DNA from: Lewinellaceae bacterium
Lineage (GTDB): Bacteria; Bacteroidota; Bacteroidia; Chitinophagales; Saprospiraceae
Direction of reading: 5' to 3'
NCBI GenBank assembly: GCA_020636355.1
Contig: JACJYB010000007.1
Coordinates: forward strand, 1-64,000
DNA length: 64,000 nt
Below, piece after piece: positions 14,535-24,429 of this stretch; the first letter of the stretch is position 1, and each line of letters begins with the position of its first letter. The notes under the pieces were generated by a model, which did not search any database, had not been told where the DNA came from, and was given only the letters and a program-made list of their open reading frames with translations. Position numbers and translations under genes: made by a program.

Positions 14535-16169
14535 ATGATTAAGCGCGTCTCCCTGATTTTGTTATTCTCAATAGCGGGATTTATCTCCGTTAGAGCTCAA
14601 TATACTCTGGAGCGTCTGGATGATCAAATCAATACCTCTTATGATGAGATCGGTCCGGTGGTGACCCCTGACGGAGGCACTTTATTTTTTACCCGCGTCG
14701 GCGATCCCACCTTTAAAAAGACCCTGTATCAGTTCAATCATGACCTTTCCGCCGAATTAAACAGCGATGAATATTTCAAACTATTAAGTTCGATCTATTC
14801 CCAATTAGCCAATAAATCCATTTCTTCCCCGGTTTCGTCCGGCTTCAACCAGGATGTCTGGATGGCAGCCAGCGCCCATGGTGTTTTTGATAAGATATAC
14901 CATCCGGGGTTCCCCTTAAACAATGCTTTACCGAACAGCATTTGTGCCTATTCTGAAGCGGATCAGTCCTTGCTGATCATCAATCAATTTGGCAAGGACG
15001 GCAGTTTGTATCATGGATTTTCCAAGATCCGGCAGACCGAACATGCGGAATTTGATTTTCCCGAGCCAATTTACATTTATGACTTTTACTCGAAGTCCGA
15101 TGATGTTAGTGCGGCGTTGAGTTACGATAATGATGTGATCATCCTTGCTCTGGAGCGCAATGATTCCCGCGGCGACCAGGATCTTTACATTTCATTTAAG
15201 GTAAAAGACAATCTGTGGAGCAGTCCTATCAGCCTGGGACCGGATATCAATACCTCATTCAGAGAGAGCACTCCTTATTTATCACGGGACAAGAAACGCT
15301 TGTTTTTTGCGTCCAATCGCCCCGGTTCGGAAGGGATGGATATCTACGTATCCCGCCGGATAGACGTCCATTGGTCTAAGTGGACCAAGCCCCGTAAAGT
15401 AGCCGGCCCTGTTAACGGGCCTTACGACGATACCCAGCCGTATTATTCCGAAATCGACGACTATTTTTATTTTACCTCAAACCGGGAAGGTTCTTACGAC
15501 ATATACCGCGTAAATTTCAGTCCTAACCGTACGCCTCCGCGTCTGGTCACTATCCAGGGACGAATACTGGATGAAAAAACGCAGGAGCCCATCCGGGCTG
15601 AATTGACCTATTCGACGCTAGGACCGATCCGTCAGAATTACTTCTTCCGTACTCAAAATGGGCTGTATTCGATCCAACTGCAAGCTGCGCATACGATCCA
15701 GATTCAGGCTTCCCAGCATGGCTATCTAAACAATGTGGTTGAAATAGAACCGGATTCCTGGCAGACAGGCTCCGATTCCATTCTGTATGTGGACATATCA
15801 CTGGAGCCAATCAAAGAAGACCGGAAAATTGAAGTAAGCAATATCTTTTTTGAACAATCCAAGCCCAAAATATTGCCGGAGTCTTACCCGGAATTAAACC
15901 GGCTGGTCCAATTACTAAAACAAAACCCATCGATCCACATTCTAATCGAAGGGCATACGGATAATGTCGGAGATCTGAATGCCAATATCGAGTTGTCCAA
16001 AAAAAGAGCCCTCGGTATCAAAGAATATCTGGTTTATAACGGGATAGATAAAACCCGGATCGAAACAGCCGGTTATGGCCCCACCAAGCCGCTCAATGAT
16101 AACTCGACGGAAGAAAAACGACGTGCCAATCGCCGGGTAGAAATCAAAATAACCAAAAGCAGCCCTTGA
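14535..16169 (+). CDS. OmpA-family protein with PD40 propeller (PorE-like)
   Basis: From the ATG at 14535 the protein has 544 residues: a signal peptide (MIKRVSLILLF..VRAQ), a PD40-type beta-propeller with blades such as SRDKKRLFFASNRPGSEGMDIY, a carboxypeptidase-regulatory-like domain (IQGRILDEKTQEPI), and a C-terminal OmpA peptidoglycan-binding domain (about 435-544) with EGHTDN at 473-478 and the Arg-rich RRANRRVEI end. It should tether the outer membrane to peptidoglycan. PorE of the type IX system has the same propeller-CRD-OmpA order with TPRs in front. No TPR is visible here, so it is a PorE-like relative rather than certain PorE. Confidence 0.85.
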   Translation: MIKRVSLILLFSIAGFISVRAQYTLERLDDQINTSYDEIGPVVTPDGGTLFFTRVGDPTFKKTLYQFNHDLSAELNSDEYFKLLSSIYSQLANKSISSPVSSGFNQDVWMAASAHGVFDKIYHPGFPLNNALPNSICAYSEADQSLLIINQFGKDGSLYHGFSKIRQTEHAEFDFPEPIYIYDFYSKSDDVSAALSYDNDVIILALERNDSRGDQDLYISFKVKDNLWSSPISLGPDINTSFRESTPYLSRDKKRLFFASNRPGSEGMDIYVSRRIDVHWSKWTKPRKVAGPVNGPYDDTQPYYSEIDDYFYFTSNREGSYDIYRVNFSPNRTPPRLVTIQGRILDEKTQEPIRAELTYSTLGPIRQNYFFRTQNGLYSIQLQAAHTIQIQASQHGYLNNVVEIEPDSWQTGSDSILYVDISLEPIKEDRKIEVSNIFFEQSKPKILPESYPELNRLVQLLKQNPSIHILIEGHTDNVGDLNANIELSKKRALGIKEYLVYNGIDKTRIETAGYGPTKPLNDNSTEEKRRANRRVEIKITKSSP

Positions 16170-16195
16170 TCGTGACAGGCATACCTGTAAATTTG
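16165..16195 (+). promoter_or_regulatory. Complete Bacteroidota promoter for the PAP2-like gene
   Basis: CTTG at 16165-16168 and TAAATTTG at 16188-16195 are 19 bases apart, an ideal -33/-7 pair. The -33 overlaps the OmpA stop codon. It rules out the TTG at 16166 as a start and points to the ATG at 16226. Confidence 0.65.
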
Positions 16196-16225
16196 CTTTC
16201 TTTGCGCTGGTTTTCACCTCTGGTT

Positions 16226-16858
16226 ATGAAAACATTCTTTCAATTACTCAGCATCTTATTCCATCCGCTATTTTTTGCCATTTATCTCTTGATTTTTTGG
16301 TTGGTGGTTAATCCTTTTGCATTTGGATTCAATCACTGGCATGATGCAGATAAATTGCTCATCTACGTTTTTGTATTGACGTTATTCATGCCCGGGATCA
16401 TCATCTTTATGATGCGGCGGCTGGACATGATTTCTTCGATAAGCATGCCCACCAATCAGGAGCGGATCGGTCCGTTGATCGTGACCTTTATTGCCTATCT
16501 ATGGGTATTTATGAACAGCCGCAATAATCCGGATATTCCGGATGTATACACTTTTTTTATAGCAAGCACCGTCTGTACGCTCGGATTATTGTTTTTCCTC
16601 AATGTACTGATGCGTGTGAGCATCCACGGGGCGGGAATGGGTGCTTTGGCGACCTATTTTTTATTATTGAACATCTACTACATCCCATTCAACTTTAGTC
16701 AGAAGTGGACCATCTGGAATACTTCTATCATCATTATTATCCTTGCTGGCCTGGTCGGTACAGGACGACTTTATTTGAAAAAACATGCCTGGAATGAACT
16801 TATGACCGGCTACCTGGTCGGAATATTGGGAACCCTGGCGGCTAATCTTATCATGTAA
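16226..16858 (+). CDS. PAP2-like polytopic membrane protein
   Basis: About 210 residues from the ATG at 16226, with five or six membrane helices. The SIHGAGMGAL segment and the C-terminal GRLYLKKHAWNELMTGYLVG resemble motifs 2 and 3 of PAP2 phosphatases (SGH and SRxxxxxHxxxD). The catalytic pattern is incomplete, so phosphatase activity on a lipid phosphate is not certain. It is located in the inner membrane. Its stop overlaps the dapD start by one base (TAATG), implying coupling, although no functional link with lysine synthesis is evident. Confidence 0.65.
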   Translation: MKTFFQLLSILFHPLFFAIYLLIFWLVVNPFAFGFNHWHDADKLLIYVFVLTLFMPGIIIFMMRRLDMISSISMPTNQERIGPLIVTFIAYLWVFMNSRNNPDIPDVYTFFIASTVCTLGLLFFLNVLMRVSIHGAGMGALATYFLLLNIYYIPFNFSQKWTIWNTSIIIIILAGLVGTGRLYLKKHAWNELMTGYLVGILGTLAANLIM

Positions 16859-17676
16859 TGGACCAAAACATCAAAAAAGACATCGAAGCCATCTGGGATG
16901 ATCGAAGCTTATTAAAAGATCCCATCGCACAAAATAAAATCCGGGAGGTCATCGAAGCGCTGGATAAAGGACAAATCCGCGTTGCAGAACCGCAGGGAAA
17001 AGACTGGACAGTGAACGACTGGATTAAAAAAGCGGTGGTTCTCTATTTTCCTTTGCAGCAAATGGAAACCATAGAAGTTGGTCCTTTTGAGTTTCATGAT
17101 AAAATTCCACTCAAACGCGATTACGCCAAACAAGGCGTTCGGGTCGTACCGCATGCTATCGCCCGCTACGGTTCCTATTTGGAAAGCGGTGTCATTATGA
17201 TGCCCAGCTACGTCAATATTGGAGCCTATGTTGGAAGCGGATCGATGGTAGACACCTGGGCCACAGTCGGCTCTTGTGCACAAATCGGGAAAAATGTCCA
17301 TCTCAGTGGTGGCGTTGGTATCGGTGGCGTCTTGGAACCACCTCAGGCGGCACCAACCATCATTGAAGACAATTGCTTCATCGGTTCAAGATGCATCGTC
17401 GTTGAGGGTGTACGAATCGAACGGGAAGCCGTATTGGGTGCCAATGTGGTGCTTACCCAATCAACACACATCATTGATGTGACTGGACCGGAACCTGTTG
17501 TCTTTAAAGGTCGGGTACCTGCCCGGTCGGTTGTGATCCCCGGAAGTTATTCAAAATCTTTTCCTGCCGGAACCTATCAGGTCTCCTGTGCCTTAATAAT
17601 TGGTACACGTCAGGAGAGCACGGATAAGAAGGTGAGTTTGAACGACGCATTGCGTACCTATGATGTCTCCGTTTAA
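16858..17676 (+). CDS. dapD: Tetrahydrodipicolinate N-succinyltransferase
   Basis: The 272-residue protein has the DapD plan: an alpha-helical N-terminal domain (IWDDRSLLKDP...VIEALDKGQIRVAEP), a left-handed beta-helix of hexapeptide repeats (about 105-215, e.g. VNIGAYVGSGSMVDTWATVG), and the GGVLEPPQAAP loop. It succinylates tetrahydrodipicolinate with succinyl-CoA, a step of the succinylase branch to meso-diaminopimelate and lysine. It is a cytoplasmic trimer. It follows the PAP2-like gene with a one-base overlap. Confidence 0.95.
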   Translation: MDQNIKKDIEAIWDDRSLLKDPIAQNKIREVIEALDKGQIRVAEPQGKDWTVNDWIKKAVVLYFPLQQMETIEVGPFEFHDKIPLKRDYAKQGVRVVPHAIARYGSYLESGVIMMPSYVNIGAYVGSGSMVDTWATVGSCAQIGKNVHLSGGVGIGGVLEPPQAAPTIIEDNCFIGSRCIVVEGVRIEREAVLGANVVLTQSTHIIDVTGPEPVVFKGRVPARSVVIPGSYSKSFPAGTYQVSCALIIGTRQESTDKKVSLNDALRTYDVSV

Positions 17677-17711
17677 TTAAAGGTTATTCAATCGAACATT
17701 AATCCTTTCAT

Positions 17712-20342
17712 ATGAATAAATCGTTTCCCTTGATGATCCTTCTGTTCCTGGGATCATTCCTACTAAGCCGCTGCCATACGACCAAACAAATGGCCACTGA
17801 AAAGCCGGTACCGGTTGAAGAACCGGTGACCATTCAGGAAGACCTCGACACGCTGACCGTAAGTGCAGATGCCAGTGCACCGGCAATCCCCAATGACCTA
17901 CCACTCTACCGAGCTACCTATACCCGCACAGCCGACTTAATTCACACCAAACTCGATGTGCGGTTTGATTGGGAAAAACAATATGTAATTGGGAAAGCTT
18001 ACCTGGACTTTACCGCATTATTTGACCCCATTGATCAGGTAACCCTGGACGCTAAAAACTTTGATTTCAACTCTGTTGAGTTAAACAACCAATCGGTACG
18101 CTACGATTATGATGGCGAACAAATGATCATCCATTTGGATAAACCCTATGGCAGGACTGATACCTTTCATTTGGCATTTGATTACATCGCGAAACCTAAT
18201 GAAGGTGAACAGGGTGGATCAGCAGCCATCAATTCGGATAAAGGGTTATATTTTATCAACCCGTCCGGCAAGAAAAACAAGCCCCAGCAAATCTGGACCC
18301 AGGGAGAGACTGAATCTAACTCCCGTTGGTTTCCAACCATTGATAAACCCAACGAACGCTGCACTGAAGAGGTTTACATCACCGTTCAGGATAAATTTGT
18401 AACCCTTTCCAATGGCATCAAAGTCTCTTCTGAAAATCATGCAGACGGGACCCGAACGGATTATTGGCGGATGGACATGCCCAATCCACCTTATCTGTTC
18501 ATGCTGGCAGTTGGTGACTTTGCCGTTGTTAGCGATACCTGGAGCGGAATTCCCGTTCAGTATTATGTCGAACACGAATACGAACCTTATGCCCGGGAAA
18601 TATTTAATCATACCCCGGAAATGCTGGAGTTTTTCAGCAACCTGACCGGAATTCATTATCCCTGGCCCAAATTCGACCAGATCATCGTTCGTGACTATGT
18701 TTCGGGAGCCATGGAAAATACCACCGCAGTCGTCTTTGGTGACTTCATTCAAAAGAATGACCGTGAGCTGGCCGATGAAAACAACGACTACATCGTTGCT
18801 CACGAGATGTTCCACCACTGGTTTGGGGACTACGTGACCTGCGAGAGCTGGTCAAACCTGACCCTTAACGAAGGGTTTGCCAATTATGCAGAATATCTGT
18901 GGAATGAACATCAATATGGAGGTGATGAAGCCGACTTCAGCCGGATCAACGAAATCAATGGATATCTGAACCAGATGAGTATGGGCGGCGGTCATAATCT
19001 TATCGACTTCACCTATGCAGACCGGGAAGATATGTTTGATGCCCATTCCTACAATAAAGGTGGCTTGGTCCTGCACATGTTACGCCGTTATTTAGGTGAT
19101 GATGTGTTTTTTGCCGGACTCCACAAGTACCTCACCGAACACGCGCTCCAATCCGTCGAAGCCCACGATTTGCGTTTGGCCATGGAAGCCGTAAGTGGAC
19201 AGGACCTGAATTGGTTCTTCAACCAATGGTTTTTCAATCAGGGGCATCCGGTCCTTTCCATTGATAAAAGCTATGATGCGGTCAATCATATGGTCAATCT
19301 GGAAGTCGAACAAATCCAGGATCCACAGGCCAGCCCGGCTATCTTTAAACTGGCGGTAACTGTGGATATCTACGATGCCAATGGAATGGCCAAAAGACAC
19401 CATGTGATCATCGACCAGCGAAAAGAACATCTGTCTCTGCCCGCTGAATCTGAACCTGCATTGGTCCTCTTTGATGCGAATGATGATCTGTTGATGGTCA
19501 AAATGGAAAATATGAGCATCCAGGAATACTACAACCAGTATGTATTCCACACCAAATATACTCACCGGATGGAAGCGCTGGATCACTTGTTTGAGACGGA
19601 TGATCCGATAGCCATGAAGGCAATCGAAGCCGCTCTTGATGATCCGCACTGGTCCTTGCGCAGTAAAGCCATCATGGCCATTCAGGATTTTAATCAACCT
19701 GGTTTGAAAGACAAGTTGCTGGCGATGGCTCAGAATGATCCGGAGAGTCAGGTCCGGGCTGCAGCCATTGAAAAGATCAGTTCTTCCGGAGACCGAGCAT
19801 TCATCAAGACGTTAAAAGAGATTATCAAGAAGGCAAAATCGTATCAGGTCATCGGCGCTGCTTTCCAGGGATTAACCTCTCTGGATAAAGATGAAGCTTT
19901 GGCTATGGTAGATACTTACAAAGATGATCCTGCCTTATTACCTACTATTGCGAACGTCTATGCAGAAACGGGAAATCCCGAATACATCGCTTTTTTTACC
20001 AGCCATTTGCCAGAGATGGATGGCGTAAAAGCATTTGACTTTTTATCTCAATTCGGTAAACTCTTGACCACCGTCCCTCTGGAGACAATGGACGGTCAGG
20101 TGGAGATTCTTAAAGAAGTTGCATTGGATGCAGAGGCAGATATTTACAAACGTTTTGCTGCCACCAAAGCACTATTTGATATGCGTAATGCCATCCGTGA
20201 ACGAAAATCCGATGCTTCAATGGATGAGCAAAAGCAAGGTGAAGCATTGATGGATAAGATTAAAATGGCGATGAAGGACATCTATGCCAAAGAAGAAAGT
20301 ACCTTATTGCGCAACCAATATTTCTACATGCTGAACTCATAA
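17712..20342 (+). CDS. M1 family aminopeptidase with C-terminal HEAT-like repeats
   Basis: An 876-residue exported protein. The N-terminus is hydrophobic with a Cys at 21 after LLSR, an unusual lipobox, so lipoprotein status is uncertain. The M1 catalytic domain shows GAMEN (332-336), HEMFH (364-368) and the third zinc ligand Glu387 in NEGFANY, exactly 18 residues between motifs. After about residue 620 there are helical repeats (VRAAAIEKISSSG, LRSKAIMAIQDF) of HEAT type instead of the usual ERAP1-like domain. It cleaves N-terminal residues from peptides in the periplasm or at the outer membrane. A strong terminator follows. Confidence 0.92.
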   Translation: MNKSFPLMILLFLGSFLLSRCHTTKQMATEKPVPVEEPVTIQEDLDTLTVSADASAPAIPNDLPLYRATYTRTADLIHTKLDVRFDWEKQYVIGKAYLDFTALFDPIDQVTLDAKNFDFNSVELNNQSVRYDYDGEQMIIHLDKPYGRTDTFHLAFDYIAKPNEGEQGGSAAINSDKGLYFINPSGKKNKPQQIWTQGETESNSRWFPTIDKPNERCTEEVYITVQDKFVTLSNGIKVSSENHADGTRTDYWRMDMPNPPYLFMLAVGDFAVVSDTWSGIPVQYYVEHEYEPYAREIFNHTPEMLEFFSNLTGIHYPWPKFDQIIVRDYVSGAMENTTAVVFGDFIQKNDRELADENNDYIVAHEMFHHWFGDYVTCESWSNLTLNEGFANYAEYLWNEHQYGGDEADFSRINEINGYLNQMSMGGGHNLIDFTYADREDMFDAHSYNKGGLVLHMLRRYLGDDVFFAGLHKYLTEHALQSVEAHDLRLAMEAVSGQDLNWFFNQWFFNQGHPVLSIDKSYDAVNHMVNLEVEQIQDPQASPAIFKLAVTVDIYDANGMAKRHHVIIDQRKEHLSLPAESEPALVLFDANDDLLMVKMENMSIQEYYNQYVFHTKYTHRMEALDHLFETDDPIAMKAIEAALDDPHWSLRSKAIMAIQDFNQPGLKDKLLAMAQNDPESQVRAAAIEKISSSGDRAFIKTLKEIIKKAKSYQVIGAAFQGLTSLDKDEALAMVDTYKDDPALLPTIANVYAETGNPEYIAFFTSHLPEMDGVKAFDFLSQFGKLLTTVPLETMDGQVEILKEVALDAEADIYKRFAATKALFDMRNAIRERKSDASMDEQKQGEALMDKIKMAMKDIYAKEESTLLRNQYFYMLNS

Positions 20343-20365
20343 GTATTTCATTTTAATTAAGATAT

Positions 20366-20412
20366 AGGGGAATGGTATTTGGTGTAGTTAGCAAAACCAT
20401 TCCCCTTTATTA
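20366..20412 (+). terminator. Rho-independent terminator after the M1 peptidase gene
   Basis: AGGGGAATGGT (20366-20376) pairs perfectly with ACCATTCCCCT (20396-20406); TTATTATT follows. Confidence 0.85.
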
Positions 20413-20512
20413 TTGACAATATTGGGTAAATGCTTTACATTGAACCTTTTCCATGGTCCAGTGATTATGTATTCAGGTGTTTTGTTGTTTGAACTAAACC
20501 GGGCGGAAAAGA

Positions 20513-23500
20513 ATGAAATTGGAAAGGACAAATTATCAGTTACTGATCGAAAAGCTAGATCGGTTTATTCGGAAGTACTACGTTAACCAGATTATTCGGG
20601 GATTACTCTACAGTGTAGGGACCATTCTTGCCCTTTTTCTACTAGCTAATTTACTTGAGCATAATTTTTATTTCCATAAGAACGTCCGTACCGGATTGTT
20701 ATTTGGCTTTTTAGCCATGAGTGGTGCGGCCTTGGTCTATTGGGTGGTAGTACCCCTGTTGCATTATTTCAATTTGGGTAAAGTTATTTCCCATGAACAG
20801 GCAGCACAGATTATTGGAAATCACTTTGAAGATGTACAGGATAAGTTGCTTAATATCCTGCAGTTAAAAAAACAGGAAAACAGCGTCGCCAGCACTGAGC
20901 TTATCGAGGCCAGCATTCAGCAGAAAGCGGAAACCATCAAACTGGTTCCTTTTCCAAATGCCATTGATCTGCGGAAAAATCGCAAGTATTTAAAATTTGC
21001 ACTGCCACCACTCCTGCTCCTGTTGTTGTTATTGATCGCTGCACCGAGTCTGATCAAAGACAGTACCCGGCGCTTGGTCCACATCAACCAGGAGTTTGAA
21101 AAGGAAGCTCCCTTTGCATTTGCTATCCAAAATGATAAGTTGGAAGTTGTTCAATACGACGACTATACCCTGAATATCGAGGTTGACGGGTCTATTCTGC
21201 CCGATGATGCATTCATCCGGGTAGAAGATTTTGAATACCGGCTTCAAAAGAGCGATGCCAATCATTTCAGCTACGTATTTAACAACGTACAAAAGGACCT
21301 TGACTTTCAATTATTTTCCGGCAACGTGGCCTCTCGCCCCTACACTCTGCACGCTTTGAAAAAACCCGTCGTGATGGATTTTGATGTAGTCCTGCAATAT
21401 CCCGGCTACATTCAGCGCCCTAACGAGGTCCTGAAGAATATGGGTGACCTGATTCTTCCGGCAGGAACGAAAATCAACTGGGTGTTTAGAACCAGTAATG
21501 CCGATCAAATCCAGATTAAGCTGCCAAAGTCGGAAGTAAAAGCGGCTCTGGAACAAAAAGGCGCCAATCAGTTTGAATACCAATCGAGAGTGACCCAATC
21601 CGGGAATTATCAGCTTTTCCTGAGTAATAGCGAAATGCCTTATCCGGATTCCGTTCAGTATGCCATTCAGGTGATTCCGGATCAATATCCAACTATTGAT
21701 GTGAAACAATTTCTTGACAGCACCAATCAGAATCTACAATACTTCGCAGGCTCGGCTACTGATGATTACGGTTTATCGACATTAAGCTTCAATTACCAGA
21801 TCACTCATCCTAATGGCAATAAAGAGGAAGTAATCACCATTCCGGTCCAGGAGCCCAATAGCAAAGCCACCCAGTATGCCTATACCCTTGATGTACAGGA
21901 GATTCAGTTAAAACCCGGCGATCAGCTCAACTACTATTTTGAAGTTTACGATAATGATGCGGTAAATGGGCGCAAATCAAGTCGCACTCAGTCCTACGTA
22001 ATTGAAAAGGCAACCCGCGAAGAACTGGAGGCCAAAGCGGATGATAATAATGACGCTATCCGCAAACAACTGGAAAAATCGTTGCAGGAATCGAGAAAGA
22101 TGCAGGAGGAAATCCAGAAAATGCGAGACAAGCTTTTGCAAAAAGAAGAGCTGGATTGGCAGGATAAAAAGGAACTGGAAAAACTACTGCAAAAACACAA
22201 CGAACTGGAAGATCTGATCAACCAGGCTAAAGAAAAGTTTCAGGAGAATAAAAAACAACAAAGCGAATTCAGTGACCCCAGCCAACAGCTGCAGGAAAAA
22301 CAAGAGAAGCTGGAAGAACTGTTTGAGGAATCGGTGACCGATGAAATGAAAGATCTCATGAAGCAGATTGAAGACCTTATGCAAAAATTGGATAAGGACA
22401 ATCTGATGGAAATGATGCAGAAATTTCAATTCACCGATAATGAAAAAGAAATGGAGCTCGACCGGCTGCTGGAACTCTTCAAGCAAATGGAAGTCGAGCA
22501 GGACCTCGAACAAGCCATGGATAAACTCAATGAGCTTGCAGAACAGGAGGAAAAACTAAGCGATAAAACTGAGAAGACCGAACAAAACCAGGATACAGAA
22601 GAACAGAGCCCGGATGAAAATAAAGGTGAATCCCAGGAAGAAAAGAAAGGTGAACAAAAAGAGGAGCCGCTAAAACAGGAACAAGAAAAACAGAACCAGG
22701 AGCAGCAGGATAAGCAGCAAGAGCAGGAGCAAAAAGATCAGCAGGATCAGAAACAAGATCCCTCCGATCAAGAAAAACTGCAGGACGAACAAGAACAGAT
22801 CAACCAGGAATTCAATAAACTCGAAGAAAAACTGGATGAGATTCAAAAGAAAAATGAACAACTGGAACGACCAAAAGACCTGGGAAATCAGGATGAGCAA
22901 CGGGATGACATCCAGCAAGACCTGAAAGACAGTCAGGAAAATCTCCAGAAACAACAAAACAAACAAGCCAGTAAAAAACAAAAAAGTGCTGCTCAGAAGA
23001 TGAAGCAAATGGCTGAACAAATGCAAAGCCAGATGCAAAATGGTCAAATGGAGCAGATGCAGGAGGATATGGCTGCACTAAGACAATTGCTTGAAAATTT
23101 AATCGGCATGTCTTTTGAACAAGAATCCGTCATGAATCAAATCGGCAGCACCGATCCAAATACGCCAACCTTCGTCGGTCTGGTTCAAGATCAATACAAA
23201 CTAAAAGATAACTTCTCACTGATCGAAGATAGCCTTCAAGCCTTAAGCAAGCGGGTCGTTCAGATAGAATCCTTCGTGAATGAAAAGGTCACGGCGGTTA
23301 AGGAGAACATGACCATCGGACTTGAACGCCTGGAAGATCGCCAGGTTCGTCCCGCTACCGATAACCAGCAACGGATCATGACCAATGTCAATGATCTTGC
23401 CCTGATGCTCAGTGAAGCCATGCAGCAGATGCAGCAACAAATGGCCTCCATGATGTCAGGTTCTCAAATGTGTGATAATCCGGGCGGAACTGGTATCCAA

Positions 23501-24031
23501 CTGCCGGATAAAATGCAGGATGCGGGTGATCAATTGCAAGACCAAATGCAAAAGATGAAGCAATCCATGCAGGAAGGTCAAGGCCAGGGAAAACAACAAA
23601 TGTCCAGCGAACAATTTGCTAAAATGGCGGCCAAACAAGCGGCCATCAGGAAGTTGCTGGAAGAGGTACAAAAGGCCAAACAAGAATCCGGGCAGGGATC
23701 CCGGGAACTCGAAGAGCTGATAAAACAGTTAGATAAAGTTGAAACCGAATTGGTAAATAAAGAATTATCTAACGAAACTCTAAAACGGCAGCAAGAGATC
23801 TTGACCAAGTTGCTTGAAGCAGAAAGAGCAGAACGTCAGCGGGGCGAAGAAGAAAAGAGAAAATCCGAAACAGGTAAAGAGGTCAAACGCGAACTTCCTC
23901 CTTCTTTACAGGAGTACCTGAAAAAACGTGAGTCTGAAATACAACAACTGAAATACGTTTCACCAGATGTAAATCCATATTATAAACAACTTATCGAAGA
24001 ATATCTCAAATTGCTGAAGAACGAACAGTAA
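20513..24031 (+). CDS. Giant DUF4175 membrane protein with long Gln/Glu/Lys coiled coil
   Basis: At 1172 residues this is the largest protein here. Three membrane helices (about 29-48, 60-83 and 160-180) are followed by a beta-rich, Ig-like extracytoplasmic region (about 200-490), with LQYPGYIQRPNE and a YFAGSATDDYGLS repeat-like motif. Residues 500-860 are an almost uninterrupted charged coiled coil extremely rich in Gln, Glu and Lys, and 960-1172 is a further Met/Gln-rich helix. This is the layout of DUF4175 proteins of Bacteroidota and some other Gram-negatives. Function is unknown; a periplasm-spanning structural or envelope role is only a guess. The next two genes follow at 5 and 3 bp. 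Confidence 0.85.
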   Translation: MKLERTNYQLLIEKLDRFIRKYYVNQIIRGLLYSVGTILALFLLANLLEHNFYFHKNVRTGLLFGFLAMSGAALVYWVVVPLLHYFNLGKVISHEQAAQIIGNHFEDVQDKLLNILQLKKQENSVASTELIEASIQQKAETIKLVPFPNAIDLRKNRKYLKFALPPLLLLLLLLIAAPSLIKDSTRRLVHINQEFEKEAPFAFAIQNDKLEVVQYDDYTLNIEVDGSILPDDAFIRVEDFEYRLQKSDANHFSYVFNNVQKDLDFQLFSGNVASRPYTLHALKKPVVMDFDVVLQYPGYIQRPNEVLKNMGDLILPAGTKINWVFRTSNADQIQIKLPKSEVKAALEQKGANQFEYQSRVTQSGNYQLFLSNSEMPYPDSVQYAIQVIPDQYPTIDVKQFLDSTNQNLQYFAGSATDDYGLSTLSFNYQITHPNGNKEEVITIPVQEPNSKATQYAYTLDVQEIQLKPGDQLNYYFEVYDNDAVNGRKSSRTQSYVIEKATREELEAKADDNNDAIRKQLEKSLQESRKMQEEIQKMRDKLLQKEELDWQDKKELEKLLQKHNELEDLINQAKEKFQENKKQQSEFSDPSQQLQEKQEKLEELFEESVTDEMKDLMKQIEDLMQKLDKDNLMEMMQKFQFTDNEKEMELDRLLELFKQMEVEQDLEQAMDKLNELAEQEEKLSDKTEKTEQNQDTEEQSPDENKGESQEEKKGEQKEEPLKQEQEKQNQEQQDKQQEQEQKDQQDQKQDPSDQEKLQDEQEQINQEFNKLEEKLDEIQKKNEQLERPKDLGNQDEQRDDIQQDLKDSQENLQKQQNKQASKKQKSAAQKMKQMAEQMQSQMQNGQMEQMQEDMAALRQLLENLIGMSFEQESVMNQIGSTDPNTPTFVGLVQDQYKLKDNFSLIEDSLQALSKRVVQIESFVNEKVTAVKENMTIGLERLEDRQVRPATDNQQRIMTNVNDLALMLSEAMQQMQQQMASMMSGSQMCDNPGGTGIQLPDKMQDAGDQLQDQMQKMKQSMQEGQGQGKQQMSSEQFAKMAAKQAAIRKLLEEVQKAKQESGQGSRELEELIKQLDKVETELVNKELSNETLKRQQEILTKLLEAERAERQRGEEEKRKSETGKEVKRELPPSLQEYLKKRESEIQQLKYVSPDVNPYYKQLIEEYLKLLKNEQ

Positions 24032-24036
24032 GTACC

Positions 24037-24426
24037 ATGCTTAGACTAACATCTAATCCAGAGAACATACTTCGGCTTGAAAAATATGTGGCATCCATCC
24101 TGACTGAATATCAGGTTGCACCAGATATCCAACCTAATATACTTATTAGTCTTACCGAAGCCGTGAATAATGCCATCCGCCACGGCAATATGGAAGACGA
24201 AAGCAAATTCGTTTGCATCAAACAACGCAGACGTAATGATGCATTGATCTTTTGGGTGAGTGACGAGGGATGCGGTTTTGATCCGGCAGCGGTGCCCGAT
24301 CCTACCCTTCCTGAAAACATCGAGCGTTGTGGTGGTCGGGGAGTATTTATTATGCGCAATCTTTGCGACAAGCTGCGTTACAAAGAGAACGGGCGGACTG
24401 TTGAACTGGAGTTTAAATTGAAGTAA
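24037..24426 (+). CDS. RsbW-like anti-sigma/serine kinase-type ATPase
   Basis: A 129-residue single GHKL ATPase domain with the N box EAVNNAIRHGN (about 41-51), the G1 box DEGCGFD and the G2 box GGRGVFIM. This is the size and form of RsbW/SpoIIAB-type kinases that phosphorylate an anti-sigma antagonist or bind a sigma factor. No antagonist with a STAS domain is adjacent. A PP2C phosphatase of the matching RsbU type lies 12 kb downstream, so a partner-switching route is possible but unproven. It is packed between the DUF4175 gene and ybeY. Confidence 0.85.
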   Translation: MLRLTSNPENILRLEKYVASILTEYQVAPDIQPNILISLTEAVNNAIRHGNMEDESKFVCIKQRRRNDALIFWVSDEGCGFDPAAVPDPTLPENIERCGGRGVFIMRNLCDKLRYKENGRTVELEFKLK

Positions 24427-24429
24427 CCG

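Noticed and set aside
22670..23078. Long Leu/Phe-rich open frames on the minus strand opposite the DUF4175 coiled coil
   Set aside because: They are the reverse complement of the Gln/Lys/Glu codons of the real gene; low-complexity composition explains the open frames.
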